Notes under the pieces: model-generated
The model's database searches: none
Seen by the model: the letters and a program-made list of their open reading frames with translations, nothing else
What the model was told of the DNA's origin: nothing
Position numbers and translations under genes: made by a program
NCBI GenBank assembly: GCA_943735955.1
Contig: OX030960.1
Location: forward strand, 7,418,861 to 7,482,860
Reading direction: 5' to 3'
DNA: 64,000 bases
DNA from: Piscicola geometra
Lineage: Eukaryota > Annelida > Clitellata > Hirudinida > Piscicolidae
Shown: positions 39,324 to 54,522 of the stretch, one piece after another
Layout of the letters: each line of letters opens with the position of its first letter
Numbering within the stretch: the first letter of the stretch is position 1

Positions 39324-41532
39324 TCAACAAGGCAGTTTCCTTACATCACTAATATACGCCTCGTCTACGCGTTCGAGACAGTTTATAAAGCCAATGTTTG
39401 ATTGCAATCCATAATAACACTTCACAAGGTAAGCCAGTAACTTTTCTTTGCTGAACTCTCCTTCCATCGTTAACACCATCACGTAATGTGTCTCACTGTG
39501 AAATACATTTTACTTTATTTATTTTGAAAAATTAAGTTATTAAAGAAAGTATTAATTAGGTAAATTTCTTGAATAAATAATTCATCAATATTTTACTTGG
39601 TCGTTGATTTAAAGAAACTAGGAACAGCGACGTTGACGAAATTATCCTTGAAATCATTCTTGCTTAGGCAGGAAGAAGTCTGTAAGATATCACCATCATT
39701 ATCATCATCATTATCATCATCATTATCATCATCATTATCATCATCATTATCATCATCATTATCATCATCATTATCATCATCATTATCATCATCATTATCA
39801 TCATCATTATCATCATCATTATCATCATCATTATCATCATCATTATCATCATCATTATCATCATCATTATTATCATCATTATCATCATCATTATCATCAT
39901 CATTATTATAATCATTATCATCACCATTATAAAAATTATTATCATCATCCTTATTCTAATCATTATCATCATCATTATTATAATCATCATCATCATTATT
40001 ATAATCATTATCATCATTATTATAATCATTATCATCATTATTATCTTCGTGATTATCAACTTCCTTCTTTTAATCATAGTAAGAATATCGATTTTACGAT
40101 GTTTATAAAGTCCTTGGTTATGTTTTTCATTTGAGAGGAAACTCCATTATTCAGAGCCATCGTGCCAGCCACGTCTGAGTTAGTGATTTTTTTACAATTT
40201 TATTTATTTTATTTTTACATAAATTTGTTCAAATATCAACTCATTTTTTATTTCTTCCATCTATCTATCTATTTCCTCGTACATTTATTCATCCACTCAT
40301 CAACTAAACCAACCATCTATCAATTCAAGAATTCATGTATCTACTAGGAGATTCAGCAACAAGTGCAAACTAGTATTTATACTATGAAGGGAAAAAATAC
40401 ACAAACTTACACGATCTTCCGACTTTTTTGATGCCTGAAATTAAATATAGAATGAATAAAAAAATGTTAAAATCAAAAAAGCTTTATATATATATCGAAA
40501 TGAATATTACCATTAAAATAAATGCAAACCCGAAAATACTCATACTGGTTGGCAAAAGAAAAAGCTGAAATGTTAGAAAAAAATAATTAAAAGTTAACCA
40601 ACTCAAGCCTATGGCCAGTCCTAGGACGAGGGCAAGGATCGTAAGGATGATCAAGATAGCGATGAAGATGATGATATATTTCATCTTTCTCTTACTATCC
40701 TTCTCTTCAATCTTCTGGTAAGGCGAGGGCCTAATGTAATCTGGTTGTAGGAAGTTGATAATATAATTGTAATTAAATTTTAATTCAAATAATCGCATTA
40801 AAGTTGAATTGATTAATTCCAAACTAATTTGAAGCACACACCATATGGTATCTCGGGTAAGGCTCTTCCTTCTGTAAACTGATATATTTGCACTCTTTCT
40901 TCCTTCTTCTCATTCCCATCGCCTTCTTCACCACCATAGGTATCCTCACTTTTATCTGGAAAAAGATCAGTGTACTGGTGTGTGTTGTCGTTATCAGACT
41001 GAACGTAGGCTCCTTTGTATCCGCCGTCAGTTTGGTTGATGTAGGAATTTTTTATCTCAACATTTTTTAGGTCATTATCGACCCCGTTAGTGTTGTAGAA
41101 GGGAAGAGTGCTGTTGTTGTTACAAGGATCGGTGGTGGTGGAGGTGGTGGTGTTAATGTTGCGGTTGTTGCTGATGTGGTTGTTTTCGTATGTGATGACA
41201 TGGTTTGGTTCATGAGATTTTATAGATTCAAGTTGCTCGGAAAGTGGTGAAATGTAGCAGTTTTCTTTGAATTCAGTGTTGCTGTTGATATTGTCTTTAT
41301 TGTTCTCGACATAATCATAAGCGTTTTTGTTGTTGTTGATTCTGATGTCGTGCCTATTTATTCGATCCAATTCTATGTTTTCGTCAATACAACTTTCTTC
41401 AATTTTTTCTTTAAAAACAATCGTTTTATTTGAGTAATCATTTTGTTCTTGAATGTGGTTGATAATTAGAACATCATTGTCAATACCATCTTTCGAAACG
41501 GTTGTTGGTATTATTGAGACAAGTTCCGACAT
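39324..41532 (-). CDS. type II single-pass membrane protein, unrecognised
   Basis: Seven exons join in phase: 41532-40842, 40740-40599, 40544-40511, 40434-40413, 40174-40098, 39679-39597, 39495-39324, giving about 406 residues. Residues 1-230 are hydrophilic and Asn/Asp/Thr-rich with no signal peptide. A basic patch (EEKDSKRKMK) precedes a long hydrophobic segment (YIIIFIAILIILTILALVLG) at about 253-290, so the N-terminus should be cytoplasmic. The remaining ~120 residues would be extracellular. They have sequons (KNIT, TNET), four to five cysteines (SSCL, KCYYG, INCLERV and a C-terminal KLPC), and a mixed alpha/beta look, reminiscent of a small SEA-like module but not convincing. I do not recognise the family. 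Exons 3 and 4 are tiny (34 and 22 bases) and are the least certain part; intron 2-3 is only 54 bases. Intron 5 holds the (ATC)n tract. Confidence 0.75.
39690..40065. repeat. (ATCATCATT)n compound microsatellite
   Basis: About 180 bases of regular TCATCATTA nonamer, then a degenerate part with AATT/ATAATCATT variants. It fills the intron between exons 5 and 6 of the type II membrane protein gene. Ser- and Met/Ile-rich frames are artefacts. Confidence 0.97.
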
Positions 41533-41824
41533 TTTGAATACTTTAGTCTTTATATTAAAGCTCCAATGTATTTATTGGTTGATGTAATTTTATCTAATTT
41601 GTAACAAAAATCCTATTTGAAGAGAGGTTCCAAGTCATTTATATGGGTCAGGTATTCAAAGCTGCTTAATAAAGTCTTTGTTTAGCGTCCATCATGGCGG
41701 CATGGCGCTCAGTTGTTACTGTTTTGAACGTTGTATTGCTGATGGCTAGACGGTTTTTTATGAGTGGAATAGTATTTTTTTTATAAATTTAAATTTTTTT
41801 TTCTTTCCTAATTGCCATTCTATT
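41533..41824. other. 5' region shared by the type II gene and the LINE
   Basis: Upstream of the minus-strand ATG at 41532 and of the LINE open frame at 41825. A GC-richer piece (41685-41760, ATGGCGGCATGGCGCTCAG) may be the LINE 5' UTR. The exact LINE 5' end and target-site duplication were not found. Confidence 0.4.
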
Positions 41825-44800
41825 ATGTATTCTAGGGACTTTTTAATTGAACTCTCTTCTTTCGCTAAACTTCCTAAAAGTAGTGTAAGACGTAGGGCTT
41901 TTAATTTACAGATCTTAGACCATAAATTTATTAGAAATTATAAAAAAAATGAAAAGCTTATCCTTTCTAACCCTAATCCTAACCTAGATAAAACTACTAA
42001 CACACAATTGAATGATAAATTAAATTCTATTATTAATAAAAAATCTTCTAAATTAATTTATCATAAAAATTCTGATAATAATAAAAAAATAAATAATGAT
42101 AATAAGAATAAAGTTAACTTCATTAATATTATCTCTAAAAATACTAATCTAAAGTTTGGCCTCCTAAACACAAGATCACTTAATAATAAGTCACTCTATA
42201 TCTCTGATCTAATTACTTCTAACTCTTTAGACTTTTTTATTTTAACTGAAACTTGGCATGAATCTGCTTCATCACCTTCAGTTATTGCTTCTACTCCTAC
42301 TGGTTTTTCCTTTGTTGAACTTGCTCGGCCTCCAACTAACCCTCTTTCTCCTCGACACTCTTCATATGGTGGTATCTGTATTTTACTTAAGTCATTGTAT
42401 TCTATCTCTGTTGACTCTTCTGTTCATTTTTCTTCCTTTGAATGCCTTTTTACTACTGTTAAACTTTCTTCTTTCAAATTTAATTTAATTGCTATATATA
42501 GACCTCCTAACAGTTCTTTACCTCAATTTTTAGATGATTTTCATAATCTCTCTGAATTCCTTTATTCTTTATCTTGTCCATTTTTTATTCTTGGAGACTT
42601 TAATATCTCTAGTAATAAACCTTCTGATTTCTATGTTGCTAAGTTTCTTGAAATTCTTTCTCTTTTTAATTTATCTCAAAACTGTAATTTTCCTACTCAT
42701 GCTCTTGGTAATACTCTTGACTTTGTGATTTCTTCTAATTATAGCAAAATTAATGACTTAACATCTATTCCACTCCACTTTACTGACCACTACTTTATAT
42801 CTTTTAAATTATCTCTTGTTCAGCCTTTTTCTAACTTCCCCTCTTCTATTGTTAAGCGCTCTTGGTCTAATTTTGATAAAATAAATTTTACTAAATGCTT
42901 TCTTTCTTCTGACTTTTGCTCTAAATCTTTTACTGATGTGGATAGTTTTATGGATAATTTCAATCTTACTCTATCTTCCCTTTTAGATATTTTTGCTCCA
43001 TTTAAAACTTTCCGGTATCGTATAATCTCTAAAAAATCCCCATGGTATGATTGTGAGTGCACGACTTCTAAGCGACTAGTTCGCAAGTATGAACGAATTT
43101 ATCGATCTACTCTCTCTGTATCCTGTTTGAATAAATGGCAAAATTGTTTCTCTTCTTATCGTACTCTCCTTTTTAATAAACACTCTTCGTTTTTAAGAAA
43201 TTCTATTATCTCTTCCTCCAATTCTAAAAATAGGTGGTCTTCTTTATCTAAACTTTTACATAAAAACTCTCCTCCTCCATCTTTCTCTCCTGATGACTAT
43301 CTTGAATTTCTAACTAATAAAATATCTAATATTAGATCTTCGTCTTATAATAGGCCTACACCATCTTTTACTAAGTTCACTTCTGAATCATTATCATCCT
43401 TTTCTTCTGTCACATTGGACCATCTTACAAATATAATTAATTCTATGTCTCCCACTTCTTGTTCTCTAGATCTTATTCCTACAACCCTTTTTAAAGAACT
43501 CTCTTTTTTATTCTATCCTATTGTTCTGGATTTGGTTAACTTATCTTTGTCTACATCTAAATTTCCGTCTGCCCTCAAATCTTCATTTATTATTCCTACA
43601 ATTAAGAAGCCTTCTCTTGATCCTGCATCCTTATCCAGTTATAGACCTGTATCTAACATTTCCTTTCTTTCTAAGGTCCTTGAAAAAGTTACTTCTCAAC
43701 AATTAACCTTCTATCTAGAAAAAAACTCACTTCTTCCTTCCTCTCAATCTGGTTTCAGAATTGGCCACTCCACTGAAACTGCTTTACTTAAACTCTATAA
43801 TGACCTTATTTTAACTTCTGATTCTAATGCCTCTTCTCTTCTTTTATGCCTTGACTTTTCAGCTGCTTTTGACACTGTCGACCATACGCTTTTATTAAAT
43901 GTTTTAGACTCTTCCTTTAATATTTCTGGTTCCTCTCTTATCTGGCTTAAATCCTACCTTTCTGAGCGAACTTCCTATGTATCAATAGAATCTTCTCGTT
44001 CTTCTTCTGTTTCTTTATCTTATGGTGTTCCACAGGGCTCAATTCTTGGTCCCTTACTTTTTATTCTTTATACCTCGGAACTACCTAATATTATTTCGTC
44101 ATCTTCTCTAAACAGTCAAATTTATGCTGACGACTCCTATATTTATACATCTTTTACTGACTCTTCTCTTGACCTTACTGTTGATAAAATAACTCTCTGT
44201 CTTCAATCTATAATCTCTTGGGCTTCTTCTATGTTTCTCAAACTTAATCCGGACAAATTTGAACTCATATATTTCAATAAAAAATCAAAGTCTTTACTAT
44301 CTCTTCCTTCTTTAGTTTTGCCTCCTCCCTCTTCACTCTCTCTAAACCCTTCATCTTCTATTCGTAGCCTTGGTTTTATTTTTGATTCTAACTTGTCTTT
44401 AGCTCCTCAAATTCTATCTGTCTCTAAATCTTGCTACTTCCACATTCGTCGTATTAAACAGCTTCTTCCTTTTCTCGATGATCCTACCCTACAACTTCTT
44501 GTATCTTCTCTAGTTCTGTCCAGGATTGATTATTGCAACTCTCTTTACTATGGTCTCCCTAATACTACTTTGGCTCCTCTAAATAAAACCTTCAATTGTG
44601 CTGCTCGTCTTGTTGCTCGTGCTCCTAAGTTTTCTCACATTTCTCCTTATCTTCGTTTGTTACATTGGCTACCTTTGAGATCTAGAGTGACTTTTAAAAT
44701 ATGCCTAAATATGTTTAAAATTCATAATTGTAATGCTCCAATCTATCTTAAAAATCTAATTAAACAACCCCCTAAATCTGGTCTAAGATCATCCACCTTT

Positions 44801-45032
44801 AATCGTTCTTTTCGTTTTCCAGTTAAACACTCTTTTGCTTAACGTTCTTTTTCTTACTGTGGTCCTCTTTTATGGAATTCTTTACCTTCTTCTTTAACTT
44901 CAACTAAGTCACTCATAACTTTCCGTCGAGGCCTGAAGACGTACTTGTTTGGGACGTGATGGCTGAGCGCTTTTGTTCACTTAGTAAAGGGCGCTATACA
45001 AATTATTAGTGATTGATTGAGTGATTGATTGA
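41825..45032 (+). mobile_element. non-LTR retrotransposon (L2/CR1-like LINE), nearly intact
   Basis: A plus-strand open frame at 41825-44842 (1005 codons from ATG) encodes a LINE ORF2-type protein. The endonuclease half shows FGLLNTRSL, LTETWHE, ILGDFNIS (about residue 256) and TDHYFISF (about 320). The reverse transcriptase half shows YRPVSNISFLSKVLEKV (about 604), QSGFRIGHSTETALL, LDFSAAFDTVDH (about 680), YGVPQGSILGPLL (about 735) and the catalytic YADD (about 768). A TAA at 44840-44842 interrupts the frame. The next 38 codons, to a TGA at 44957-44959, still encode the conserved tail (WNSLPSSL, FRRGLKTYLF). The 3' end is GAGCGCTTT...AAAGGGCGCTATACAAAT followed by GATTGATTGA repeats, the tail type of the L2/CR1 group. 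No RNase H is seen. Codon use is very T-rich. Confidence 0.93.
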
Positions 45033-45470
45033 AGACTGCATTGTAAAGTTGAATCTGTTAAACTGTGCTCCTCTTCATATAAATCGAAATTTGAAGATTA
45101 TGAAAAGATTTTAAAGATTATTACATATATTGGATTTATATTATACATATAAAAGAGAGGAAAAAATCCTAGTTATATTTGTTCTTTAATTATTTAATTT
45201 CTATTCTTTTAGGTGTGGTATTTGATTGAATAGAATGTCATGTCTTGCTATTCATTGCTACATATTCTGATCCAATGAGTCAAATTGTATCATGATAATT
45301 CCATTTTTGAATAAGGGTAACACGAAAAAAAAACTATGAATTTAACTTGTATAACATAATTAGCCAAGAGCTATTATGTTATTAATAATCGATAATATGA
45401 GAGGAATAAAATGAAACGTGAAAGAGAAAAAAATGCTTAAACTCAATAAAAACTGTAAGATGTGACAAAA
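45033..45470. other. AT-rich spacer between two retroelements
   Basis: No coding signal, repeat or promoter recognised. Confidence 0.5.
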
Positions 45471-45474
45471 ACAT

Positions 45475-46128
45475 CAACAACAACATGGCAAAGGTTATGT
45501 GCGACTGCAAGCCGCATCTTTCATTAATGGCATCCAACGCTTCCTCCCCCAATCGAATCTCAGAGCTAGCTGCTTAGTGTGCCAACCTGAACAAAAAGGT
45601 TCTTTTCATATGGGTACCAAGCCACTGCTTCCTGATCGGAAACGAAGAGGTTGATGCGGAGGCAGCTACAGGATGTAGACCACAGATAACTCTTTCCCAC
45701 CGAGACTCATCAAGATCCGGGATCTGCCAAGCAGTCTCAAGTCACAGATCTCAAGAACACCACTTCAGTAACGACAGACTGAATGGCATCTACAAAGGCA
45801 GGCTCAAGAAAGCTGAGGAGGAGCTAACAAAACTTGCCCACACCAACTTGAACAGGTTTCGCCTTGGGCACCACTAGGCGATCAGAGCCTACCAATGTAG
45901 AATAGGTCTAAGCCAAAGGAACCTGTGCAGACTCTGCAAGACGGCCCCGGAGACAACAACTAATCTCGGGACAGACTGCCTCGTCCTGGAACCAAAAAAG
46001 ACAATACACAAGCTGAGCAGAAAAACAAGAGAATTGACACAAGAGCCTGGCAGGGCAGGGCAGCTGGTTGAGATTATTCTCTCCAGACTGCTAAACAACT
46101 TAACGAATAAAAACGCCAACAAGAACTA
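45475..46128 (+). mobile_element. decayed RNase H segment of another non-LTR retrotransposon
   Basis: One plus-strand frame reads VLFIWVPSHCFLIGNEEVD then AEAATG, which is the end of a retroelement RNase H (W-P-H, G-N-E-x-x-D). After it come DRLNGIYKGRL, LNRFRLGHH and a Cys-rich CRIGLSQRNLCRLCKTAPE, as in R1/I/Jockey-type elements, where a Cys/His-rich stretch follows. A stop after RLGHH and the lack of upstream RT show that it is broken. It is GC-richer than the LINE beside it and belongs to a different clade, because the LINE at 41.8 kb has no RNase H. Confidence 0.75.
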
Positions 46129-46426
46129 AAAATTATAAAATATTTTTAATTTATAATAAAAAATGTTTAGAATTAAAAATTAGAAAACTCTTGCCAACTA
46201 AAACAAACTTTAAATTTTACACAAAATATATCTTAGAAAACAAAACGCAGCCGCTATTACATATTTGCATAATCAGCCTAGTAACCGCGAAGTATATAAA
46301 CTCGAATTACGTCGCAGTAAGCATTTTCCTGTTATTTCTCTACGGCATACTCGTTGCCATTTTGAGAATTTAACCAAGATCAAATTTTTGATTTTTTTCG
46401 ATTAAATATTCTCATCTTTCATCAAT
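46129..46426. other. 5' flank of alpha-tubulin copy A
   Basis: AT-rich. A short open frame at 46191-46373 has no support. TATAAAA at 46661-46667 lies inside the proposed intron 1, so the true start of transcription is not certain. Confidence 0.4.
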
Positions 46427-48104
<1,678 letters not shown>

Positions 48105-48207
48105 ACTCCATCATCCAGTCTCACCAAGCAATCTCAGTAACATTGTTTCGAATATATTCCGCTTGTGAAGGATTTTTATATCATAAAAATAATGCTTGAT
48201 CGTTTTG

Positions 48208-48213
48208 AATAAA
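48208..48213 (+). promoter_or_regulatory. poly(A) signal of alpha-tubulin copy A
   Basis: AATAAA 104 bases after the stop codon. Confidence 0.7.
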
Positions 48214-48684
48214 CACCAAACATGACTTCATTCAATTCTTTCGGTTTTCAAAATTAAAATTGGTTTTACAGCCTTTTCTAAATATTTTCGATATTCTCAG
48301 CAAATTGAGTCAGAAATTTAAAAAACAATATTTATCATCTCTGCGTCCACCTCGATTCGTCTACATATTTTCATAATGGCTAACCTAAAGAAATTGATTT
48401 CAAAATTCTTAAATCTAAAAATGTTTGTTTACTTTCTTTTTACTCCAATCTGTGCAACATTTTCCTTTACGTGTTGCTATTTATGTCTCCGCTTCATTTT
48501 GATTATATTCTTCCATATCATATCATTCCCATAATTGAAATCTATTCCACCTTCAGTAATTTCATTTAACAAATTTTTCGTTTAAATACATTCCATTTCT
48601 TTTTGATTTAAAAGTGCACTTAGTCTATATCTTTTGATATAAAATATGAAAGACCTTTAAAAGTTCATTTGCTCAGACAATTCA
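48214..48684. other. spacer before the PARG-like gene
   Basis: AT-rich, no recognised motif. It would hold the promoter and 5' UTR of the PARG-like gene. Confidence 0.5.
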
Positions 48685-49902
48685 ATGGACAAAATAGATG
48701 ATGTCTTATCTTTAAAGAATCGAAAAAATATAAGTAAATTACTATTGCAACTTAAAACCTTTGATGATTTTACTGACTTCTTATGGAATCTTAAAAAACT
48801 ATTTTTCTTCTTCCATTTTTCCTGCTTTGATGAGGTATGTTCCTATGCATCTACTTATCTAATATTTAAATAATTATTGTTTGTTTTCAATCTTGCAGGT
48901 CTTTTTAAGAAACGCCAATGTTTTTGATGGCCTAGAGTATTACCTAAAAGTATTTTTATCACCAAAAGAATCATCAAATCATATAAATCTGATTATCCCT
49001 AAGATAATTACTCATGCTTTATTTTTTGTAAATAATGAAGGTTACTGGACTAGATTGCAATCAGGTTTGTAAATATATAAAAATCAATTCATACTTTTTA
49101 AAAATTTATTTATTAAAAACATGTTTAAAACCAAAAGATTTCGAGCAGCTCGGAATATCCAGAAAATATCTGAGTTCTTTGCTGGCCTCTCATCTCTTAT
49201 GCATCATTCCAACATGTAGCAAACAGTCGTTCTTGAGACTTCAAACAAAAATTACAAACCCCTCAGTATCATCCAATCAACAACAGCTACCACAGCTTCC
49301 ACAAGGACAATCAAATAACGATCAAAATAATCATTTGATGGTTCTGAAACAAAAGTCATCACAAATGAAGCAAAAACATCTACTCACAAAAAAAGAATTC
49401 CCATGGCTTTCAGTAGATTGTCTCAAAGATAATTTTGTATTTTTGAATGTGTTCAACAACATTAAGAAGTAAGTTTAAACGTTTTTTTGTTTTATATAAG
49501 AAAAAATGAATAAACAGTAAATATTAATATTCATTTATTTCTTTTGCAGGGAATGTAGTGACAATGAATGTGTAAAGTTAAAAAACATTTTTGATTTTTT
49601 ATCTTATTCTGCTGATAATTCAAAGTTCAAAGATGCTGATACTGATTTAGAAGATGTTATTTTAATATTAAAAAAAGTAAGCTAAACTAAAAAAAATATA
49701 TTCACTAAAAATAAATTTATAAATTAATTAGTTAATACAATTTTCAATTAAATTATTTTCACAATTTTCGATTACTTCTAATATTTCTTCAAATAGAAAG
49801 TTTCTGAACCTCAATGCTTGGACCAATGGGCATCTTGCACCAGAAAGTTATGTCCAATCACAGTGCAGTGTTGCACTCTCCAAACATCTGCATACTTCGT
49901 CA
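48685..49902 (+). CDS. poly(ADP-ribose) glycohydrolase-like, N-terminal (accessory) part only
   Basis: Five exons join in phase: 48685-48834, 48899-49064, 49138-49468, 49550-49676, 49797-49902. They give about 294 residues. The order of motifs follows the helical accessory region of PARG: FDGLEYYLKVFL, INLIIPKIITHAL, ISRKYLSSLLASHLLC (compare SQ.QIA.LLAN.F.C), FLNVFNNIKK, VKLKNIFDFLSY, and CLDQWASCTRKLCPITV where PARG has the W...KPL..L.V strand. A Gln/Asn/Lys-rich insert sits in exon 3. In known PARG the macro-like catalytic core (GGG-x6-8-QEE) comes next. Here the frame meets a (ACT)n tract and the donor itself would be CA|GTACTACT. No catalytic core was found up to 64 kb. Either a gene fragment, a non-catalytic protein, or a gene whose 3' exons lie elsewhere. 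Confidence 0.7.
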
Positions 49903-50165
<263 letters not shown>

Positions 50166-50272
50166 TTAAAATATTCACTCTTAACGTGGCTATTATTACT
50201 TCATCATCTCCAATCATCCTTAAACTTATTGATATAACAAAAATCGGTCAAAACAATTCAATCATTTGACAG

Positions 50273-52825
50273 ATGACTACAGGAAGTAGTTGTAGTGGAG
50301 ATGGACAGCTGCTACCACAGCTGGAGACGTTGTTGTTGCTGGCCACTTGTTTGAGAGCTTCTGGCGCTGGAAAGGATAAGCTGTTTCTATTCAAAAAGAA
50401 TCTATTTTGTGCCTCTGGTGATGGCGGTAGTGGCAGTGATGGTGGTGTACTAGGTGGTGATGGAGATAGTTTTACTGACGGTGGTCATTGTGATGATGAT
50501 GATGTTAGAAAAGAATCGGGGTCTCGTCTTAATCAAGCAAATCCTGAGAAGGTAGAGGAGAATGGGAAGGAGAATTGCAAGATTACAGATTTGAACGAGT
50601 TTTCGTGGCTGTTAGTAATTCCGGAAGAGATGGCTATTGGCGGGAATTTGATGGACGCATTAAATGGCGTCTGTTCTTCGTTTCAAAGTTTTTTCCGTTA
50701 CATACAATCAAAAGATAATCAAGGTGGTGCATGCAATTTTGATGGTGGTTGTGATGGTGGTGGTGATGATGTTGAAGCTTCAGTCAGTAAGACTATCTGC
50801 GTAAGAACTAATCAGAGTAAAACTGTTAGAGGCACTAATTACAGTGAATGTGCCACCCCTTACAATCGGAAAGCTGAGCAAGCGATCGTAAATAACATCC
50901 CTAGATACAGAGGTAATAAATCTGGTAATCAATTGAGCGGTAGCAACCGGGAGATTATCGCATGCTCCTCGCTCGAAGAGCTCATCAGCAAGTACTTGAG
51001 CTATTGCCAGACACTCTACGACGGCATTTTGAATGGGGTTGTGCATCAACTCGTCGACATGTCTAGACACAATAGCGGCGGTGCTTTGTGCCTTCGTGGG
51101 GGTCTTGATGATGATATACGTGGTGGTCTTGGTGATGATACCCGTGGGGGTCTTGATTATGATACCCGTGGTGGTCTTGGTATCGATGTTGGTAAAGTTG
51201 GTTCTTTTAATAAATGCATGCTGAGTCATCAAGGTGAGAGGAATTGTGATGGAAAAAAGTCGAAATCGGCGCTGTTGAATGGTGAAGAATATGATGTTGA
51301 TGAAGAATATGATGATGGTGAAGGTGATGATAATAATGGTCTTCGAGATAGTGGAGATGATGAAGATAATGAATTGAAAGTGGTTCTATTTGTTTATTTT
51401 TGTCGATTAAAATATTCTTTTTTAATATCGTAATAATCAAGAAACAGTGTATAACTTCTAGTAAATACTCTCCTTAGTGATTATTTTCCTCCTCCGTAAC
51501 ATTCACCAACAAATTGAGTTTCCATTTCGACCTTTCCAGAAGCCTGGAGAGGTGGTCCTATTCGAGGAGATGATGCGCTCAAAGGTGGAAGAGGTGGAGA
51601 GGTTCCGAGCTGCCCGCAGACAATTCGAAGAACTGTTGGGAAAGAGGAACAAGCGATCGAACACGTTCCATTCGTTAGACAACATGTGTTGCAAAGATGG
51701 CGGTGGCGAAGGTTGTTCCGCTGGTGCTGGTAGCGCTGGGGGGAGGAATCATAGAAGTAAAAGTAATGATGCGTACAACTCTGGTGCTGTAGACGCTTGT
51801 GACGTGTATTTTGAAGGAGATGGCAGGCATGGATCAGCTGAGAGTCGCAATGTGTGCACAGAAATGGTGCATTCGCTTGCTGACAAGATTCATCTCTCTC
51901 GATGCAAAGAACCGCTTGATGATGACGATTATTATGGTGGTGACAATGATGATATTGACGACGCTGATGATGATGATGATACCAATGACGATGATGACGA
52001 TGATTACGTTCAAAGAGTTACTTCTTGGTTCAACAACAGTACCTCACGTTCTGTTACTACTGACTCAGTACACTCCAACAAAGACCAAAGCGCTGAACAA
52101 GCAAACTTCCACAATTACGCAACCAACTTCGTCATAAAAGTATTTACAGATGTCATTAAAGAGCTGAAACTGATAAAGAAGGTGAGTTTAGTTGATGCTT
52201 CAGTCGAGTTGCTATCATCGAACATCGCCAAGTGTATATTGAAAGAATCTGAGGAGGAGATGAGGAGGATGTTGTCTGTAGAGGGGTGTGCGGGTGAGGG
52301 TGCGAAGGTTGAATCATCTTCAGTGGTTGCGGATGAAAAGAGAGAAGAGGGGGCAGAATGGGAAGATGTGGATGTGAGAGATGAAGATTTACTTCTGTTA
52401 GAGGTGTTGTTCCATTGGATGGCTGTTTCCAGTTCGGACAACGACTCAAGATTCTTTTGTTTTCTGAACTTGAGCGCTCAAGGGCAGAGTGCGGTAGGAG
52501 ACTAATTATATGGATTCACTGTTATTTGTATTTAAGTTCACATTAATAATAATAACTAATTTGACATAGTTATAGTAATTCATTGTTATAAATAAAAGTT
52601 TACAGTTATAGTTTGACCTCTATAAAAACTAATTGAACAATCTCGTAGATCGACAAGTTGATTCACCAACTCGAAGGCATCACTGTTGGCCAGTTGATGA
52701 GCTTGATCAGGGAATGGCAAAGTACTAACCCATCTTCTGCTGAATCCCCCACACGCCACACAGACCTTCTGAACTTCATCACAAAGAAAGCACACTTTGA
52801 AATGAGAAGGCAATTTCAAAAATGA
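50273..52825 (+). CDS. unrecognised 745-residue protein with triplet-repeat inserts
   Basis: Three exons join in phase 0: 50273-51379, 51540-52493 and 52649-52825. The ATG at 50273 directly follows TTTGACAG, so it could also be an internal acceptor, but joining it to the PARG-like exon upstream gives a quick stop. Protein-like blocks include LLPQLETLLLLATCLRASG, FSWLLVIPEEMAIGG, SSLEELISKYLSYCQTLYD, VLFEEMMRSKVEEVERF, NFVIKVFTDVIKELKLIKK and, at the end, LIHQLEGITVGQLMSLIREW with LLNFITKKAHFEMRRQF. They look helical, and FEEMM..RRQFEELLGKR may be coiled coil. Between them lie repeat-derived inserts: a GGL.DDTRGGLDYDT tandem, Asp runs and Gly/Asp patches from GAT and GGT triplets. I do not recognise the family. 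Its 3' end faces alpha-tubulin copy B, 193 bases between the stops. Confidence 0.65.
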
Positions 52826-52866
52826 AATTTTATGAATATTTATTACAAGCAAGCTTTGGGTTGTCA

Positions 52867-52872
52867 AATAAA
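52867..52872 (+). promoter_or_regulatory. poly(A) signal of the 745-residue gene
   Basis: AATAAA 42 bases after the stop codon at 52825. Confidence 0.7.
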
Positions 52873-53017
52873 CATGAAAAAAACATACATACTTTGAACT
52901 TACTTATTTACGTAACGAAACTAAATGACGAAAATAGACGAAAACAACCCAAAGTAAGCTACCTAAATGTCTCGTTAATATAAAATTCTAGTCCGTAATT
53001 GAACGAACGGACGTGGC

Positions 53018-54522
<1,505 letters not shown>

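Noticed and set aside
39597..40077. Ser-Leu-Ser and Met-Ile repeats as long open frames
   Set aside because: They lie in the (ATCATCATT)n intron of the type II membrane protein gene.
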